64,000 nt of DNA from Nectonema munidae. Its lineage: Eukaryota > Nematomorpha > Nectonematoida > Nectonematidae. Below the pieces are notes generated by a model. The model was not told the DNA's origin. It did not search any database and saw only the letters and a program-made list of their open reading frames with translations. A program made the position numbers and the translations under genes. Every line of letters begins with the position of its first letter. Within the stretch, counting starts at the first letter, position 1. The stretch lies in assembly GCA_030549495.1 (NCBI GenBank), contig JAUIRK010000433.1:1-64000 (forward strand), given 5' to 3'. Shown one piece after another: positions 40,617 to 53,300 of the stretch.

Positions 40617-41760
40617 TCATCCCCAGCCAAGGTTATTAAAATCAGGCTTTTCGATTTCAGGTGTATATAATTTTTTCAAATCATAGTTTTTAACTTTCAT
40701 TTGTATAAACTCATAATTCATACAAGGAATTGAGCTTACTGGAAAATACAAATCACGGACATGTCTCAAAATATGATGTTGGCAACCAACAAATTGAGGT
40801 GTAGTCAAACCTAAATTCAACATTTTCTGCTCGAGTCTCACTACAATTTCTGAAGAACAACCAGTATTAGGTGTGTCACAAAATGATTTTTACCGCAGAT
40901 TATGCATCGTATTCATCAAGAACTTTTGTCATACCTTCGAAAATGCCTTTAGCTGAACTGTTTTCACATCTGAAAACTCCTAATTTAATTTTAAGATCAG
41001 GATTTTGAAGACGACATACTACTTCATATTCTTCAAGCTTTTTATCGTTTTTAACTGGTAATCTCTTATCGTCGAAATGTAAGCAAAATTTCTTTTGTTC
41101 TTCTAACGTTTTTTTATATTTAATTCTATTAGTTTACCACGTGCAATCATACCTTTAAATATTCCAGATTGTGATGGAGTTGGCAAGTTCATTCCCTCTC
41201 TTGAAAGATGATCTACTAGACTTAAACATACATTCGATGCTTTATGTGTAGAAAGAGATAGGCTTGTTACTAAGTTAACAGATTGGGATGTAGAATATTT
41301 TTTCTTTCTTTTGTTGGTCGTTTCTAAATTTAAGTCTTCACTGGTGTCAGAGATGTAGAGATGATCTACTAGAGTTTTCGTGTTTTTCAGAATGCATAAA
41401 ATTTTTATTATTTGAATTTTTTTATCTTTTCGATGGATGAAATTGGAGCTAGTTTACTTGTCACATAACCATCTTTCCATTTGATTCAATCTGCCTTGTA
41501 TAAAATTCTTTATCATCTTCACAACAAATTTCCATCTACTTTTGTAATGTCAAACAAAGTAGATAATTGTTCATTAAACTTACTTTTGGATACTTTTGAT
41601 TTTTTTCATATTTTAAAATTAATTTTTTAACTTTAGTAATAATTGCTTGCTCACTAGGTTGAAGAAAACTCATCTTTTCGCATAAACTTGATAATTCTTG
41701 AAAAATCTTTTTTATCCTATCTTGTTTTAGTTTTACTTTCTCTAATATGTATGGTAACAT
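40617..41760 (-). pseudogene. Transposase-like relic with CxxH motif, family uncertain
   Basis: In minus-strand order: MLPYILEKVKLKQDRIKKIF (41760-41536); SDTSEDLNLETTNKRKKKY; REGMNLPTPSQSGIFKGMIA; LEEQKKFCLHFDDKRLPVKN; NPDLKIKLGVFRCENSSAKG; KVLDEYDA; then RLEQKMLNLGLTTPQFVGC followed by QHHILRHV (40841 onward). HFDDKR may hold a first Asp. VGCQHH resembles the CxxH insertion of RNase H-fold transposases such as hAT and MULE. At least four frame changes or stops, about 380 residues in all. I cannot name the family. Confidence 0.5.
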
Positions 41761-42128
41761 CCAAGAATATCAATCTTTTTAGGTAATTTTGTGGAATTTT
41801 TGAAATCCTAAAATTATATGTTGTTATAAATATAGTTTGTTTCATAATAGTTTTTTAAGAGAATTATTAGCTTTATAGCATATAGCTTTATTAAGAGAAT
41901 TATTCATATTTTAATTTATAAATAAATGTTTATAAAGTTTTCAATACAAATTCTCATATTCAAAAGATATTATAAATTTGTATTTTATGATTTATGTCCT
42001 GAGGAAGGTTTTTTAACTTAAAATTTCTTATATTTTCTTGCTTATGAAAAAAATCATTATGCAATCACTGTTGCAAATGAGAGAAGCGATGCATATATGT
42101 ATCATTGGTCCAAAAATCTTTTGGAAGA

Positions 42129-42240
42129 AAAATATCTTCCAGCGTCGGGAATGGAAGGGTTTTATGAAAAAATATATTCCAGCGCCGGGAAAAAATATCT
42201 TCCAGCGTCGGGAATGGAAGGGTTTTATGAAAAAATATAT
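42129..42240 (-). repeat. Tandem array of tRNA-Glu 3' ends
   Basis: Directly downstream of the tRNA gene, a roughly 63 bp unit repeats. Each unit carries two short pieces resembling the tRNA 3' end (TTCCCGGCGCTGGAA and TTCCCGACGCTGGAA), each followed by a T run, so the half-T-arm, acceptor strand and terminator recur four times. No full tRNA can form in the array. Confidence 0.8.
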
Positions 42241-42311
42241 TCCAGCGCCGGGAATCGAACCCGGGCCGTCTGGGTGAAAGCCAGAAATCCTAACCACTAG
42301 ACCACGCTGGA
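42241..42311 (-). tRNA. tRNA-Glu (anticodon TTC)
   Basis: The minus strand folds as a complete cloverleaf. The acceptor stem TCCAGCG pairs perfectly with CGCTGGA. The D-arm is GTCTAGTGGTTAGGAT, and the anticodon arm TCTGG-CTTTCAC-CCAGA presents TTC. The T-arm is CCGGG-TTCGATT-CCCGG. The B box GGTTCGATTCC is canonical. A T run (TATATTTTTT) directly downstream is a good Pol III terminator. No intron. Elongator glutamate tRNA. Confidence 0.95.
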
Positions 42312-42604
42312 TGAAATAAGGCCTAAAAATTCTTTTATATTTTGTAATTACAAGCACTTTTTAAATATATTTTTTTTAAAATATGACATAAATATAACCC
42401 GATGTGAATAATATTTTTATCATCAGAGTCAGTACCATCAGCAACTTCAGGCTAAGGTTGCTAGATGTCAAGAAAGAATTTCCAGAGGATTTATAAGAAT
42501 CCAGCTTTAATTTATGTTTTATATATTACCTCAAAGTAGTGGCATGGCTTTTTTCAAAAAAAAATTTAATTTCTCAGAAGCTTCATATGCAAATAGAAAT
42601 TTTA

Positions 42605-42786
42605 TCGACCTTAAAAAAACATGTCAAACATCTAGCATTCATGATATTCATGAAAATGTAATCTGTGTAGATTATGGCTTGACAAATACATCATATGTTT
42701 TCTTTTCGCCTTGAAGCTGATAGTTCAAAAATTAACGCCCGAATGAAGCCCCTCCCCCTTAAAATTTTTGCTTAGCGCGGGCACTG
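42605..42786. mobile_element. hAT MITE, inverted partial second copy
   Basis: Matches the element at 36909-37178 in reverse (shared TGTCAAACATCTAGCATTC-type and AATTTTTGCTTAGCGCGGGC sequence), ending in CGCGGGCACTG at 42786. The other end is missing. Confidence 0.75.
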
Positions 42787-43039
42787 ACTTGACGACCAAC
42801 TTCACCGATTAGGCCGTCTAACGATTTTAACGCCTACCGTTTTGAGTTACAAATTCTACCACTTTTTGCTAGTGTCTGTTTGACATTTTTGTATTATTAT
42901 CGTATCCGTTAATTTACTACAGATTATACTACATCTACTTAAAAGCTCATTGACAACTAATTTATATTTCGTAAGAAATTTTCAATATTACAAACAATTA
43001 TCCTCGGTGTTGATGAAAACGTCCGAAACTAAAATGGCC

Positions 43040-43230
43040 AAAAACCAAATGGAACAGAATGGTATTCGGATCGGAGTTCGGTTTTTTTTAAAAATAATTT
43101 CTTTAAGTCGGAAGTGAAGAGTTGGTGTTGAATTTATTAAGTTTTTAAAATACTTGGTGGATTCGGAGTCGGCTTTTTGTAAGTAATAGAGGTCGGAATC
43201 GGAGTAAGATATTTTCCTTCGACTCTCAAA
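43040..43230. repeat. TCGGA-rich repeat remnant
   Basis: Several copies of ATTCGGA, GTCGGA and GGAGTCGG in about 190 bp (for example GGATTCGGAGTCGGC and GGTCGGAATCGGAG). A decayed repeat of unknown class. Confidence 0.4.
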
Positions 43231-43686
43231 AATTATAGTAGAGGAATTTATCCTTAATTGTGTATTTTATTACATCAATTTAACTTTCATTTACAGTAAT
43301 CAATAGGGATGAACCTTTTAAGCTTTAAATTATAGAGAATACTTTCTTAGTCCTTGAAGAAGGAGTGAGATTCTTCCATTTCGGACAATAGAAGATAATA
43401 AGCGTCTGAATATATGTTAACCTTGAGGGCATCTTTTTTAAAAGAAGCCAAAGTTAATTTAATTTAAGAATTACTTAGTTCAAAAATTCATTTATTTAAA
43501 TATTCAATAATCAAAGTAATTTCATTTAACTCAGTGTAAAAACAAGTTTGAAGCGTTTCACTTATCGGACGTTGTGAATCTACACGCCCTTTCATAGATC
43601 TTACTTTTATGTAAGATTTGTATGAAAAAAATAAAACAATGGAGAAATAAAATAGCAGACGGAGGTAAGCAAATAGAGTTATCATT

Positions 43687-43692
43687 TTTATT
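43687..43692 (-). promoter_or_regulatory. Candidate polyadenylation signal of the RING ligase gene
   Basis: AATAAA on the minus strand about 245 nt after the stop codon. In AT-rich DNA such a hexamer also occurs by chance. Confidence 0.4.
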
Positions 43693-43936
43693 GTATTGAA
43701 GAAAGCAAAATATAAAATAACAGTGGTATTAGGGGTAAATATAGAGGAATGGAGGAAAGAAGATGTGAGTAACAGATAAATAATATTGTAGTAAGGTTGA
43801 GTTGGATGAAAGAAGCAGAGGAATCAATCAAGAAAATAAAATCGTGCAGAAAGAAGTCAGAGAAAACCGTGTATATGAAGAAATACAAAGTAAATATACA
43901 TGTATGTGTGTATACAAGGACATGCATCAAAATTCT

Positions 43937-44344
43937 TCAATCGAAATCCATGTCGTCTTGTATTAAGTGATCTAGATTTGAATTGGATTGCGGTCGTGAC
44001 GAAGTGTTCGAAGTAGAGGATATGGATGATGTTAGTGAAGTAGTGGTGACGGGAAGACGAGATGGGTGGGATGTATATGGGGCTGAGCTAGTGTTGCTGG
44101 GAGTAGGAAGTGCGACGTGCTCTCTCTGCAGAGTGGATCTAGAGACGCTATTGATCCTGGCACCGTTGTTAGTGAGAGAAGTGTTTGTGGCGGGGTTGCT
44201 GTTCGCAGCTGACAACGAGATGCCATCTTGGTGTGCCTCGGCTTGCGGCGCGTCCGTCTCGTTAGAAGCGCTTTTAAGCGGGATCAAAAGTTTTCTGCAA
44301 ATGGGACACGTCGCGTGAATGCTCAACCACGGAACTATGCATTC
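43937..44344 (-). CDS. RNF126/115-like exon 3 and stop (residues 218-352)
   Basis: Starts ECIVPWLSIHATCPICRK, completing the RING-H2, then a low-complexity tail rich in Ser, Thr, Asn and Pro, ending DDMDFD-stop. RNF126 also has a serine-rich C-terminus. The preceding intron is about 1.5 kb. Confidence 0.94.
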   Translation of the reverse strand, partial: ECIVPWLSIHATCPICRKLLIPLKSASNETDAPQAEAHQDGISLSAANSNPATNTSLTNNGARINSVSRSTLQREHVALPTPSNTSSAPYTSHPSRLPVTTTSLTSSISSTSNTSSRPQSNSNLDHLIQDDMDFD

Positions 44345-47300
44345 CTTAACAAATTTAAGGGATTAGAAGAAAGAACACAGCTCGATTCGCTCACAGTACT
44401 TATTCACTACTGTATTTTCTATTCTCATCTATTTTCATTATAATGCATAATACTACATCTAATAATACCCAGATAACTGGAATTGGGGATGTAATTATGC
44501 TCTTATTTCTGAATATGGAATAAAATACTCTAGTGCTAGGTCGGTATAGAGCAGGAGTGGGCAAACTTTGGAGCGTGAAGCTTTTCAATGCTTTAATGCA
44601 GACAGACCGTTAAACCTACGTATACTTCAATGCGGTTTCAAGCTGACGGTTGTTTTTGCCTACACGCGGTACAGAGTATGCATGAAACTACTCTTTCACA
44701 TTGAATAAAAAACGTATTATTATTGCTCCCACACACTTGTTATTGTGCGCAAACGTGCTTTTAAAGATGTCCTCTTTATAGATTTTCATGCTCAGAGATT
44801 TTAAGATATTAAATTAACAGAATTAATTAATCATTCGACGAGATTTTGAGACATGCAAGAGATTTGAAAGATATTCTTAAAAATTTTTATTCAATTTTCG
44901 ACAAACTTAAGGAAATGTTTAAAATATAGTACTTTTCCCAAAGAAAACACTTCTACAAAAAATGGTAGGCCAAATGTAAGTAATTTGCTTCTTATTAAAA
45001 ATTCGCATTTTATAAAACGAAACTTCAAAGTTGCTTAAAAATTAATAAGTATTATATGAGAAAAACCTTTTTCAGAAAGAATCATAAATGAATTTTATAT
45101 GTAAGCGGAAAAAATGTACAAGCGTAGAATTCCAAAATCCAATAAAAGTCACTGAATTTTGTGAAACATAAGTCGGGTCGTAATTTATCTTTTTATCAAG
45201 GCAATTTTCTAAATTTATTTATAAACTTGGAGTTATAAAAAATAAGGGACTAAAATTTAAATTGAAGTATATATGATTGATTAAGCTAGTAGTAACTGAC
45301 TCGCATAGAACCCAAATCACAATAGAAAGAGTATTGCTAAAAAAGTGGACTAAATACATCCTATGGAACAAAGTAAAGGTGGACGTTGAATGGCAGTAAT
45401 TTTAGACACAATGGAATGATGGGCGTATACACAAGTCGATGGATCGCCATTTTAGCCGCTCCTTTATAAATGGCATTAATAAGGCATGTTATGCTCACAA
45501 TTTTGATAATGGAATCTTACACAACAACATTGACGTAAATTAAATTCTAAAATTTGGAAATTTTGATACACGTAGTTTTAATATATCTTCAAAAATTTGC
45601 ATTCAAGTATAGTGCAAAACTTAGCTTTTTCCAAGCGCTATAAAACATCAGGTAATCCCTTAATGACGAATGTTAATCAAAAACCTTTTGCAAGGAAAAA
45701 ATCTAAGATATTGAAATGAGTATGTAAGGAGCTGTTCTACCAATCAAAAAGTATGGTCAAAAATAACAACTCTTGAATTATGTATGCATGAAATAAAGGA
45801 AGTATGAGGGATGCGTACTTTGTGATATAAATGTTCACACTGCAACTTGCGAACTTTTTCCTCGTGAGAAAAGAACTCCATGCAAATGGAGCATTGAAGA
45901 TGAGATTTGACCTGATCCGCTGTGATTTTTTCCTCTGGCAATTCATCAATCATGTCTTTCGGCATAGGGTTTTCTCCGCGTCCTTCCATTTGATTGAAAA
46001 GCGTCTCCATAATTTGTTCCAAGCCATTTTGACCCCACGCATAATCTGCGGGATTTCCGTGAAGCGAAAACAAATTGACTATCGGGTAAAAACTAGAACC
46101 AGACTCGTTGCCAACCCACTGCAAAATTTGTTGCAAAAAATTTTCAAGTCTTTCATTCAAATTTGAGTTTCCTTGACTTCTAAAAAGAATAGCATTTTTA
46201 GTGAGTGATTTAAAAAAAAAATTTATCTTCAACCCTCATTACCCCTTTGGGTCCATATGGACTCATAAAGATATTAAACATGTGTAAAAATCACAATTCA
46301 ATTCATAAAGCTTTGTGATGTTTCTTGAATTTGTTTTATCAGAATCAATTATCATGCTTACAATTTTTTTTTCTAAAAATCATTATCCATTAAGACAAAA
46401 ATTAAAAAATCACATATTACCCTTATCGGGTCCATTTGGACCCATGTGTTTTTATACTTTTTAAAACTTCAAAAAAAAACTAAAGATTAAAATAATTTTT
46501 TACAACTCTCATAATTTTATTTTACATTGCAAGACAAAAATAAAAAATCAAACCGATTTTTATATTATATTTTATTGATATATATTTTTTTATCTAAATC
46601 ATACATAAAAAAGTTTTAAATATAAAACAAAATATGTAGATAAAGTTAAAGTTTTGGGAAGATTTTTATGTTTATAAAACTAAAAGTAGGAAAATAAAAT
46701 TAAATTTTAAGTAACTTCATTGTGAAATTTGTTGTGGTACATTTTTTTTCAAAATTTTGGAACTTTTAGAAATCATGTCTCCTAAAGTCGTTTTGCGGAT
46801 TCCAAAATCAAAAATTATATATGCTGGTAATAACTCCGAAAGTTCTTTTTCCGATATTTCATCTGATAGCTATGATCAAATATCACATATTTCTTCTTCA
46901 TTATCTTCAGGTGACATGATACAGATTACTTGAATCAAAGAACTTCTTTATTTTCGAAAGACAAAAAAATCGTGTGGAGTTGTGAACCACCCAAGTCTTC
47001 AGGCAAAAGAAAATCTTGCAATATAGTAGTATCTTTGAAACTAGGCCCCACAAGGTACTCAATTTCACATATTGATGAAGAAGCTTCAGCATTTTCTTTG
47101 TTTTTTCAACCCAATATTTTGAACTTGATTCTTAAAAATACCAATCAAAAAGGAAATGAAAAATTTGGAGCCGCTTTGGATTTTGTTGAACTGAAGGCAT
47201 TTTTTGTGTTTTAATTTTGCTTGGAGTCTACAGGTCAAAAAATTTATGGAGCCAAGAGAATGGACGCCCAATTTTGGCTGCAACTATGACACGACATAGA

Positions 47301-50300
47301 TTTGAAGAGCTGTGTTCAACTTGAAGTTTTGACAATAATGCAACAAGAACCCAAAGAAGGCAAAAAGATAAGTTTGCAGCCTTTTGAGAAATCTGGAGCC
47401 CTATTTCTCAAAATTTGTATAATTAAAATTTTTTCACTACTATCGATGAACAACTAAAAAGTTTCCGTGGCAGAGTTCCGTTCAAACAATACATGCCTTA
47501 AAAACCAGCAAACTATGGAATACAATTTTGGGCGTTATGCGATGCTGAGACACATTATGTCTGGAAAATCAAATCCTACTTGGGAAAAAATTCTATAGAA
47601 AAAAATTTAGCAGAAAATGTTGTTTTGGAGCTATGTGATGGTTTGAAACGTCATAACATAACCTTTGATAATTTTTTTACATCATATTCTTTGGCTGAAA
47701 AATTACTAAAAAAGAACATCACATGTTTGGGTACATTGAAAAAAACAAGACATCCATTCCTATAAACTTTTCCTCAACGAAAGGAAGAGCGCAATTTAGC
47801 TCATTATATTTTTTACAGATGACTTCACAATCGTTTCGTATATGCCTAAAAATATAAAACAGTGTTACTTCAAAGCACTAACCACCACGAAATAAATTGT
47901 AATGAAACAAAGAAAAAAAACTCCATTGATAATATCTGACTATAATAAAACAAAGGGTGGAGTTGACAGCTTTGATCAAAAGGTTTCTTATTACACTGTT
48001 TCTAGAAAGACTAATAGATGGACAATGGCTGTCTTTTTTTTTATAACATTTTAGACATTTCCGCTCTAAATTCTTTTATTCTGACATTACAAAAAAATAT
48101 AAAAATTGCCAGTATAAAAGAAGACTATTCTTGGATGCCTTAGGAAAACAATTGGTTTCTGCGCAAATGGATAGAAAAAATCTCTACCTAGAAGCATTCG
48201 AGCAAAAGAAAAATAGCTAGTAAAAGTAATGGCATCCCAATGAAGAGAAAAAGAGGAAGGTGTCATCTTTGTAAAGGTTCTGACAATAAACATGATTCTA
48301 GTTGTATCAAGTGCGACAAATTTGTTTGTAGAGAACATCATAGCAAGTTAGCAGTAATTGCTTCAATTTTTGTTAAAACTTTTATAATTCTATTATCTTA
48401 TTTCAATAAATTTCTTTCAATTTTTAATTATAAACATTTAAAATTAAAATGGGTCCATATGGACCCAAAAGGGAAATTAAGGGGTCGTCTAAATTAAAGG
48501 GGTAATGAGGGTTCTTCCTTAGAAAAATTAAATTTCAACAATAAAAGAAAAGAAGAAAATACTGTCTAACCGTGGCTCTGAAACTTCTTCTGTCCATGCT
48601 TCCTTTTTATTTAAAAAAACATCACGCTCGTTTCAAACTTGGATAAATTTTAATCATTTTTATACCTTATTTAACAATATTAATGTATTTTTTCAGGTTT
48701 ATTATTTTTTGCGCTAAAATCATATACATTTGTTATACAAAGCTTTGGAGTGTCGGATGAATGTTGCTTCCTTTGAACTTCAAATCAATTTCCTTGCCTG
48801 ATTTTTATCGCAACAAGTGTTAAAAGTTTTGTTTCTCAAAGATATGTTGTGGTTGAAACAGAATGGATATTTTTAAGATAATATTTTCGAAATTAAACAA
48901 ATTAGTTTTTTTCAGTACAAAGATATATTTAAAAACTTTAACTATGTGAAAATTAATATTTAACTAAAAAATGACCTCAATTTTTTAAAATTTTTATAAC
49001 TGAAAAAAATATGTTTATTCATTTCGAGTCTAATTTGAGCTTACCTATGCTTTTTGGGAAGAAGCACACTAAAATTCTATTTCTATATTTTTTATTTTAA
49101 TACCTGGTGATAATTCGCTTATACAATAATATTTTTGATGTTACGACGCGCTAGAATGTTATCTAATATTTAACAAACGAAGTCTTCCATGTAGACCTAC
49201 CTGTTCAAAGTCCGGTTCTCATAATATCCAGACCAGGAATATACTAGACAGTCTATAGGTTGAACCGAACCAAACCAGACTATAATATCTACGGAGCAGA
49301 TTGGACAGGACAGAACTGAACCACTAGCATCGGTTTTAACCAGACCGTGAATACGTCTCAATGAGTGTTTGACAGATTCGCCATACACAATGCATTGCTA
49401 AAGGTATTGGTGTTTTCATCGAGGAGACAGACTTTTAACCGCTTGTGTCAAACTATGGACAAAAAAGTACAATAGTGAATTCTATTATTATCAAAACAAG
49501 CCCCTAGATTATTTTAACAAAAAGTTCAATAAAGCGTATATATGTATTATATCAATACACTTCTTCGTGATGGACAAATCATTTAATTCTAAAAAGTATG
49601 GCAGATATCAATGCGAATAAATTACTTGAAATTCTGGAAAAAGAATATTAATTAACGCGTTACAACTTTAGAGAGCAGGAATATATAATATAGTGATAAA
49701 TTAAAAATGTTCACTCAAAACTACAGCTCATCATCTGACTACTATTTCAAAAACACTCAAAACTAATTTTTTTGCTCAGTACAAGACAAAAATAGTGAAA
49801 AACGAAGATTAAGCGCAAAGAAGGAGCAAACATTTTTGTTTTTGTCAAAATTCGCTAACTCCACGCAACAGGCCAAATTGGGCGCACCATTTAATTTGTT
49901 CGCGTCTGCCAATCATTTTTGCTGAGTAAATATATTTTTCCATTTTTAGGAACACAAATTAAAATCAACTAAAATATCACATCAATCTATTTTTTAATCT
50001 AAAATTCTTGTTTGTTCCTCTTTGATTCCTTCTCTCCATTACATCTCTAATCATCGCAAAAAGTTATAAAAATTGTTAAGCATATTCAAAGATTTTAAAG
50101 ATTGATTTATGGATTTGCAATTCTCAAAAATAATATTTGAACAAAATGCTTTGCGTAGACCACGAATTTGGAAGAAAAAATGGCCACTTCGCTTAAAATC
50201 GGAGACAACTCTTGTAATTAGACGGCAAAAAAGGAGAGAATATCAAGGAGTTCTTTGAGTACTTTTTGACTGAAACTGTGCCTTCCAGATTATTAAAATA

Positions 50301-53300
50301 AACTAAAAAAAAAGAAGTTTTTAGCAGCTCAATTTATAATGGGTTAGAGTACCTTGATTTATCCCCACAATGGGGAAATTGAGATCGATAAAATGGAACA
50401 ATAAACAGCGAATAGGAGCTATAAATCCTTATTTAAAGAGAAAGGTGGACTAATTTATTCGGAAGAAGCGTGTTAGGCAAGAGAGCATTATCGAATCACT
50501 TCTGATAGTATTAAGAATGTCGTATATTGCAGAATCTAAACTAAAATTAATTTATTTGTGCTTTTAATTTTCCATAAAATAAATCAACCAAAATAAACAA
50601 ATCGTATACAAAATATACTGAAGATAACAAAAAAGACCTTAGAATTTGAAAATAATCTTATAAAATATTATCTATCGACTATCAATAAAGCTGAATATTA
50701 AAAAAATTGACAATTATAAGTTATATTCTCAAGGCTACCAAAATAAATCAATTAGTGTATTATCTATTCTAAATATAATCATTTATGATTACTTAGTATA
50801 TATATAATAAATTTTTATTGCATGCTAAATCACTCGTTACTATTATTCGTGATAAACTTTGGTCTGTTCAAGTAAAAATATTTTTATTATCATTATGTTT
50901 ATAACCTAGTGATTATTTTATATCAATTTTATACTTTTATCCGAGTCCTTATATTAGCCAGAAGTGGGGAGCTGGTCAAAATTTTCCGAGATCTCATAAT
51001 TTTTTAAAACAGACTCCAGGCTGTGTATCAGTATCAGAATTGTGGGCTGCACCGCTTGTAACCAAATGTTGGGCATATGAAACCTGTATCTTATCTTATT
51101 GAGAATTCTTGTGGAATATAATGAGACAAACTAGGAATCATTTTTTCAGCTTATATATATTTAAGTAAGCAGAGGTGCACATTCAAAAGGCATGTGTAAG
51201 CGACCGCTTCTTTAAACTCAATTCAGGGACCAGACAACATTTTGGCCCTCGATAACCTTAACCATGAGGCCCATCCAGTGGGGGGAGGGGGCATTGGGCC
51301 ATAGACATCCCTTCCCTCTTCTTAACCCGTTAACGATCATGTCGACTATAGTCGACTTTACAAAAATAAAATTGTCTGCGTTTATCAAAGTTCTTTAATA
51401 CAAATCTTCTGCTTTACATTAGATATCGTCTGATTATTCTGGTCGTTAACGGGTAATGAAGTATTGATCTTTTATATTTGTTTGCCTTCCAGTATATTTG
51501 AAATAGTTATTTTGTGGATAGAAATATATTAGAAACTCAATTTATTACAAATTTTCTTTTAAAAGACCAACTTTATTAACCCATTTACGGCCAATGTTCC
51601 TATTTTGGAACATAAGTAATTTCATCTTCGTCTGCTTTTTTAAATGACTTTGAATATAAATCGTCTGCGTTTTTTTTAGATATCGTCTGCTTTGCTTGGC
51701 CTTAAATGGGTTAATAATAAACACGTAGTTATGATGAATATTTTAACCCGTTAACGACCTGAATAATCAGACGATATATAATGTAAAGCAGAAGATTTGT
51801 ATTAAAGAGCTTTGATAAACGCAGACGATTTTATTTTTGTAAAGTCGACTATAGTCGATATTGGGCGTTAACGGGTTAAAAGCTCTCTCCCCCACTCATA
51901 AAATTTTTAAAGCCCACACCCTAAAACAATCTTATGAATACGCCACTGGGCACATTCGTATTTAGTTCTGAAATTTTTTTAAACCATTTACATATTATTC
52001 CAAAACAATTTTTAATTAAAGAATATTGTTACATATACATAATACTAGGGTTTTTTATGGGTCATAAAATTTTAGATTTCATTTTTTGTAGATTATAAAA
52101 GATTAACGCGTTAACAACCACAATAATCAGAGGATATCTAGTGTAAAGCAGACGATTTGTATTAAAAAGTATTTATAAAAGCAGACGATCGTATTTTAAA
52201 AAAGTGGACTCTGATTGTTAATCGGTTAAAAATAAAAAAAATTATTCATAGGCTTACAATCTACGAGCATCAAATCGTCTAATTCACAATGCCAACTCAT
52301 CCCACTAAAATTTTATTTAAAAATATGTTGTTTTAATCTGTTATCGACCAGAATAATCAGACGATATCTAATGTAAGCAGAAGATTTGTATTAAAAAACA
52401 TTAATAAACGCAGACGATTTTATATTTGTAAAGTCGATATATGTAGACTGTGGTCGATAACGGGTTAAGAAAGATAACTAATAAATAAATGATATAGATA
52501 ACTAAATTCCCTAATAAATAATTAACTTTAACAAATTTCTAGGCACTATATGCAAAGGGCGGAGTAGGTACAATTACCAATGGGGCGAGTTGACCATAAC
52601 CAAAACACACATCGATAGAGAGTGTATGAGTGGAACATTTTAGTGAGGGCGTATTTTTAGTTTCATGCAATAATTTCGGTGAATACAAACATATATAAAT
52701 CGTATGTGTGTTTGAATTATTTTTTACCAATAAAAATTGGATAGTGATGGGACGATACGAAAATTTTGTACGATTTCCACTTCCAAAAAAGGGCGATTTC
52801 GATTCTTGTTCTAAAGCAGAGTTTCTCTACCTTCTTCCTTGGAATATATTAAATCTTTCAAGGAACACTATGCAAAAAAAATTTTATCACGGTAAAAGAA
52901 AAGGAATTCGATTAGAGACAAAAAAGGATTCTATATTAAACTAACGAAATAAAAATTTTGTCACTGTAAAAATATTTAATAATTAAAATGTAAACTACAA
53001 TGAAAAATATTTTATCATTAGTACTCGTTTGAAAAAACTTCTGTATCATATTTATTAGTACACTACTTCTTTATGATGCCTGATTACTTGAACGTAAGAA
53101 ATACTTTACTATTTCTCGCGGACCCTTAGTGAGTTTTTGCGAACCCTAGTGTTCCGCGGAATACCGGCTGAGAAACGCCGCTCTAAAAGATTTACTATTA
53201 GTTTTGAAAAATATGACTGACTTAACGCATTTAGTATTCATTCAACGGAATCTAAGTTTATCAGAGAAAAGTGCTACACTTTATAGAAGTTTTACGATTA

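Noticed and set aside
43983-44318. 111-codon plus-strand frame
   Set aside because: Antisense of the Ser/Thr-rich last exon of the RING ligase gene.
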